Assembly: GCA_037957365.1 (NCBI GenBank)
Contig: JARHVA010003186.1
Coordinates: 442,501-506,500 of the forward strand
DNA: 64,000 nt
Reading direction: 5' to 3'
Source: Torreya grandis
Taxonomy: Eukaryota > Streptophyta > Pinopsida > Cupressales > Taxaceae
Positions 60,125 to 64,000 of this stretch are shown here, piece after piece. The notes beneath the pieces were generated by a model that did not search any database, was not told the DNA's origin, and worked only from the letters and a program-made list of their open reading frames with translations. Position 1 is the stretch's first letter. Every line of letters starts with the position of its first letter. The translations under genes and the position numbers were made by a program.

Positions 60125-61733
60125 GATTACATAATAAAGGGGTGATAAAATAATAAAAATGAGTTGATTAAGTAGTTAATTCTGAAATTGAGTAATTTTA
60201 TAATGTACTTTTATGAGTTATATATCAATTTTTAATACATTTTTATGTTGTTTAGAATTTTATAGAGGTGATAGAGATTATAGCATCTAGTAGATATAGC
60301 ATGGATATCAAATTTTATAAAGAGAATATCAACTAATAATTGTGTATGGTTAGCATCCTTAGGATTTAGGGTATTATGGAGATACGTAGGATCCCCTTGA
60401 GTGTTGACATAATCATCATGTTCCTTAGAGCATGGGAGCAAATAACCAACACTTTTTTATGGGAAGTGGATGGGGATATAGTAGAGGTGATGATCACATT
60501 AGATGGTGTCCTTGATCTACTTGGATTTCCCATTGTAGGTACTCCTATGATTTGTGATGCCCTAAAGTCTAAAGTTGAGAGGAGAGCCTTAACCCTATGG
60601 GTGACTGGCTTAGAGATATATTTTGTTGGGTTGCATGTATGTTTATTTGATGTGTATATATTTACCATTTTAGATATCCAAAAGGTCATTAGAGGGCTTA
60701 TGATATCACATGTTATTTTTCACGAGTCAGATGGGAAGGTGTCATTATATGCAGTTACCTTATATCAGTCTATTTTTTAGTAGGGCATAGTTTATGACCT
60801 AGGGTTAATTATTTGGGTGCAACTAGTGTATGATATGTATGGTATGTTGTATTAAGGGTAGAAGAATATGAGCCATATTATTTTAATCACTAGTTAGATA
60901 TATGAGAGGTTCCCTATGTATTGACCAATTGGATTGCCCTATATTATGGATGATAGCCTACCTCATGTAGTTAGGTGGTGATAATATCATGTGGTATGTG
61001 TTGTGCCACATACCCTACCACTGCAAATAGTTAGGTAGATGTATATAGATATTGTGGCTAGTTGGCCATCTTGGGATACTATTATTTTAGGATTGGGTCA
61101 CATTCATATTACTAGTGACTATATAGGGTTGGTGAAGCCACACTCTATTGATCATGTTCCTTGATAGTTGGGCTTGCCAAATTTAGTGGATCTAATAGTA
61201 GTGCTTGATTATTGGGCATGACATACTAGGGAACTAAGGGATAGTGGTGATGCAGGAGTACTAGTGGAGATACCTATGGTTCAACCATGTTGATTGAGAC
61301 CTTGGACTAGTCACCCTCGATAGCATAGGGTAACTAGGCTTGAGGCTAAGTTGAATATGATAGATGTAGATATGGTTGTTATGGAGGGTGAAGATGTGGT
61401 TGTGGCTAATTTTGATCCATAATATGGATTAAAATTACCATTATGAGCATCGAGGAGATGGAGATGCCATCAAGTGGTGGTGGAAACAAAATATGGAGAA
61501 GTTGCATTTGGAGATCCCACAGTACAAGTTGCATAGAGTTGGTCTATAAAGTGACATATTTGGAGAGGACCATGGCATGCACAAGTTATTGATCTAGGTT
61601 TTGTGGTTATTTAAAGGTAGGCTATGTTTAGAGGTTCTTTTTGGTCATGTTGATAGAGAGACTTTTATTGGTGATACTACTATTGGTAATTAATGGCTTG
61701 TGTTTTGAGTATTTGATAAATGATTAGTTGTAT

Positions 61734-61737
<4 letters not shown>

Positions 61738-61766
<29 letters not shown>
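61738..61766. repeat. (TA)n(CA)n microsatellite
   Basis: Short compound dinucleotide run in the PMD relic. Confidence 0.85.
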
Positions 61767-61767
<1 letters not shown>

Positions 61768-62010
61768 TTTGTGTAGATAGATTCTTGGAAATTTGGACAT
61801 ATCTGTGAGATCTAATATATATTTGGTTTTTTGTTTTTTAGATACTACTAAGGAAGAATTTATATGGGGTGTAGTATTTTGGGTTATACATCATGATATT
61901 TTAGATGGGGTGTTATTGCATTATGATATTACAACCATGGTGGATCACATTATACCATCTACCCCAACTTATGATAGTTGGTTTCAATTGGTTGGGGAGG
62001 TAGTGTGAGA

Positions 62011-63399
62011 GCTAAAAACATGAGGAGATGGTTTACCACTACCCCTTATATTTAGAGATGGAGAAGCATGAGCTTGGTAAGCATTAGCCTAGGATTGAGT
62101 TGTAAATATGGACACTAAGAGAGAATTGGGATGTGTGAAAGCTTAGGTGGCCAATGTATAGGTATATATTTATGGTCTTAGATCCTATACAACCTAATTA
62201 TATTAGACTATTCAAAGGGGATAGTCACAAGCATATATGGGTAGTGTGGCTCGTCCACTAGATAGACATGATGGAGCACAACCTTAGAGCTATTGATATT
62301 GTTTTACTTTGTATTATGTTGTGTTGTATTAAACTCTTGATATATATGGATATGGATATATCTTGGTTTATGAGTTGTATTTGTATCATGGATGTATGGA
62401 TTTATGTGTTTTAATTTTATCACATGTGTATGTGTTTTAATTTTGATATATATGCTATGGGAAAATATATGATGTATGATTTATTTTCTAGTATCATGTG
62501 AGACATATGCATGGTTAAAAATAAAGTCATAAAATTTGGAAGAGTGTATAAATAATCTTAAAATGTAAGACACATTAAATCATGATGGTAAATGTGTAAA
62601 ACAAAAATATGAATAAATATAGTAAATCAAAATCGTAAAATGAAGGAAAAATATCAAATGTTTGTAACAGTGTAAAGAAAATAAATTGCACCAAATCAAG
62701 ATAAGATAAATCATACTATGTAAAGGTGGGAAGTATGAGAAATTTTTAATAAAATAGATAACATGTTATCTAAAATGTATGAAAAATATGAAAAATAAAC
62801 TAATAATAAAATTTTGATAGTTATTTGCATGACTAATGGTATGGAAGTTTTTAGGAATATTTTGTGAGGAAACCCTGGTCTTATCCATGGTCTTATACTA
62901 AAACTCACAAAGAGAACACCTCTAAGTTAAATAATAATATGGTATGTGATTATAGGGAGTAAGGATAAATTTTTGAGGAATGTCTGGTCCTATCCAAGGT
63001 CTTATACTACAACTCACAAGGAGAATAACTCTACAATTATAATCAATTAACAAAGAAGATTCATCAAGGAAGAATATTGGGATTGTTTTATTGAATGAAA
63101 GGATTGAAATAAGCATGACATAGGAATTTATAATTAAACCTTAGTATAATTTTAGTGTAATAAGAATATAATAATGCACTATGAATTTAGTGACCCTCAA
63201 ATGAAAAATATATGCTCTCACAATAAACACAATTTTATGGGAAAATAAGTGGAGTACTAAGATCAAGTCATGAAGATTGTATATAAAATAAAATTAAAAT
63301 TGACCTTCCTTCCCACAATGTGTTCCACATTCCTCATGACCCCTTACATATCCATTGGTCTACTATGAAGATTGGGTACTTATGTGAGAAGATAGGTAA
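62011..63399. other. Noncoding stretch right of the PMD relic
   Basis: No gene supported. A ~70-bp direct repeat occurs twice, 110 bp apart: CTGGTCTTATCCATGGTCTT near 62875 and CTGGTCCTATCCAAGGTCTT near 62985, each followed by ATACTA(A/C)AACTCACAA. Confidence 0.5.
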
Positions 63400-64000
63400 T
63401 GTATACACATCATATTTTGCTTTCTCTCTTGCAAGAACCTATTAAGTCTCAATATCTCTAAATGCATGCCCTACAGGGTGCATCAAGAAAGGGGTGGGTA
63501 TACAATTAATTATTGATAAGATTTTTGTCCCTATACTACCACTTGATATCAATGCAACCATCTCCTAAAAACACTTCCTATATTCATTTTCCAATTTCAT
63601 TAGCCCCTCTCTAATCTTAAAACCCTTTCTAATAATTTGCATTACACTATCAGCCCCATCGACCTTGTAGTCTAATTGATAAAGCACATTTAGGGTCTAG
63701 GATGGCCATTGGCTGACCTAGACCAAGACCTAATTTTTTTTGTCAATAATGATATAGAGTTGATTGGGCTGACCTTGTCAATTAAGCATTCATAAATGTT
63801 TTGGGTTATTTTCATATATTTATACACATTCATTTCGTCAATTATTAAGGAAGAGAAGAAGAAGAATATTATCTAGTGTATTTGCTTATCCACCATTTTA
63901 CTTGAGGATCATATCTTAAGGTTTCAAAACTTTCTTTAGAGATATGGATATTGTCTTGTGGATAAGTATTTTGGATGCATAAATAATTTGTGTAGCCTAG
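63400..64000 (+). repeat. LTR-like repeat, right arm of an inverted pair, runs off the window
   Basis: It starts TGTATACACATCAT and is the inverted counterpart of 58390-58979. It continues past the right edge, so its end and any internal region are not visible. Confidence 0.6.

Larger units (their letters stand above)
59464..62010 (+). pseudogene. Plant mobile domain (PMD/MAIN-like) gene relic
   Basis: The 60363-61200 region reads as the plant mobile domain: RRIPLSVDIIIMFLRAWEQI, TNTFLWEVDGD, then MITLDGVLDLLGFPIVGTPM, which matches the 'thT-F-h...GE-h-hTL-DV-hLLGLPh-G-Ph' core of the family. Later pieces fit as well: YERFPMYxPIGLP, ASWPSWDTIIL, PHSIDHVPxxLGLPNLVDLI (x are stops). PMD proteins occur both as host genes (MAIN, MAIL1, linked to gene silencing) and inside plant transposons. 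The core at 60376-60780 is open, with a one-base frame break just before it. A donor CAG/GTAAGT at 59545/59546 and an acceptor ending 60362 suggest an 817-bp intron. A further open piece, 61793-62008, may be a last exon (low confidence). Multiple stops make it a pseudogene. Confidence 0.65.

Noticed and set aside
63655..63735. tRNA-like sequence with a plausible A box (TAGTCTAATTG)
   Set aside because: No convincing B box or cloverleaf with anticodon stem; it lies inside the LTR-like arm and is not matched by tRNA structure in the sister arm.
58390..64000. Reading the inverted arms as terminal inverted repeats of a Mutator-like transposon
   Set aside because: Not excluded, but no transposase is seen, the outer end of the right arm is outside the window, and the inner ends have LTR-like TG starts. 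Kept only as an alternative.
1..64000. CRISPR arrays, bacterial operons, riboswitches
   Set aside because: The sequence is plant retrotransposon DNA; the tandem repeats found are minisatellites without unique spacers.

Overview
The window is intergenic DNA from a large plant genome. It is AT-rich, poor in CpG, and built almost entirely from nested, decayed LTR retrotransposons. I see no convincing intact host gene. The element types (Ty3/gypsy chromovirus, Athila-like, Tat-like, gag-only terminal-repeat elements, a plant mobile domain gene) are seed-plant types. Slow loss of very old copies and very long LTRs would fit a gymnosperm, but that is inference. Many in-frame stops sit where relatives have Gln or Trp codons, as expected from long-term cytosine methylation and deamination.

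Left part, 1-25941. Positions 1-5301 are one copy of a long-LTR family ('family A') running off the left edge; it carries a decayed minus-strand reading frame of about 1,000 codons inside the LTR. A 1.46-kb insertion (5774-7237) with perfect 10-bp target-site duplications holds the only long intact reading frame of the window (383 codons). A minus-strand chromovirus follows (3' LTR remnant ending at 8124, pol 8231-11460, gag, tRNA-Met primer site at 22888-22899, 5' LTR 22903-25941). Its gag is split by a 10.15-kb gag-only family A element (12611-22760) with 3.2-kb LTRs.

Middle part, 26347-50734. This is a nest three elements deep, with target-site duplications readable at every level. A plus-strand gag-only element with Tat-like features (LTRs 26347-27120 and 49999-50734) was hit by a small minus-strand element primed by tRNA-Met (LTRs 31985-32215 plus 44649-44659, and 47001-47296). 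One LTR of that element was then split by a 12.4-kb plus-strand Athila-like element (LTRs 32216-33676 and 43140-44643) with a tRNA-Asp primer site, gag, protease-RT-RNase H-integrase and a third reading frame after integrase.

Right part, 50735-64000. A minus-strand Tat-like pol relic (about 53200-57850) has a second RNase H upstream of RT instead of between RNase H and integrase. Next to it is a plus-strand plant mobile domain (PMD) gene relic (about 59464-62010) with a plausible intron carrying a 41-bp minisatellite. Two inverted copies of one LTR-like repeat (about 58390-58979 and 63400 to the edge) flank it.

The best leads are the reading frame inside the LTR, the domain shared by the 383-codon insertion and the third reading frame of the Athila-like element, the RNase H-first pol order, and the PMD relic between inverted arms. 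All homology statements come from reading the sequence by eye; no database search was run.
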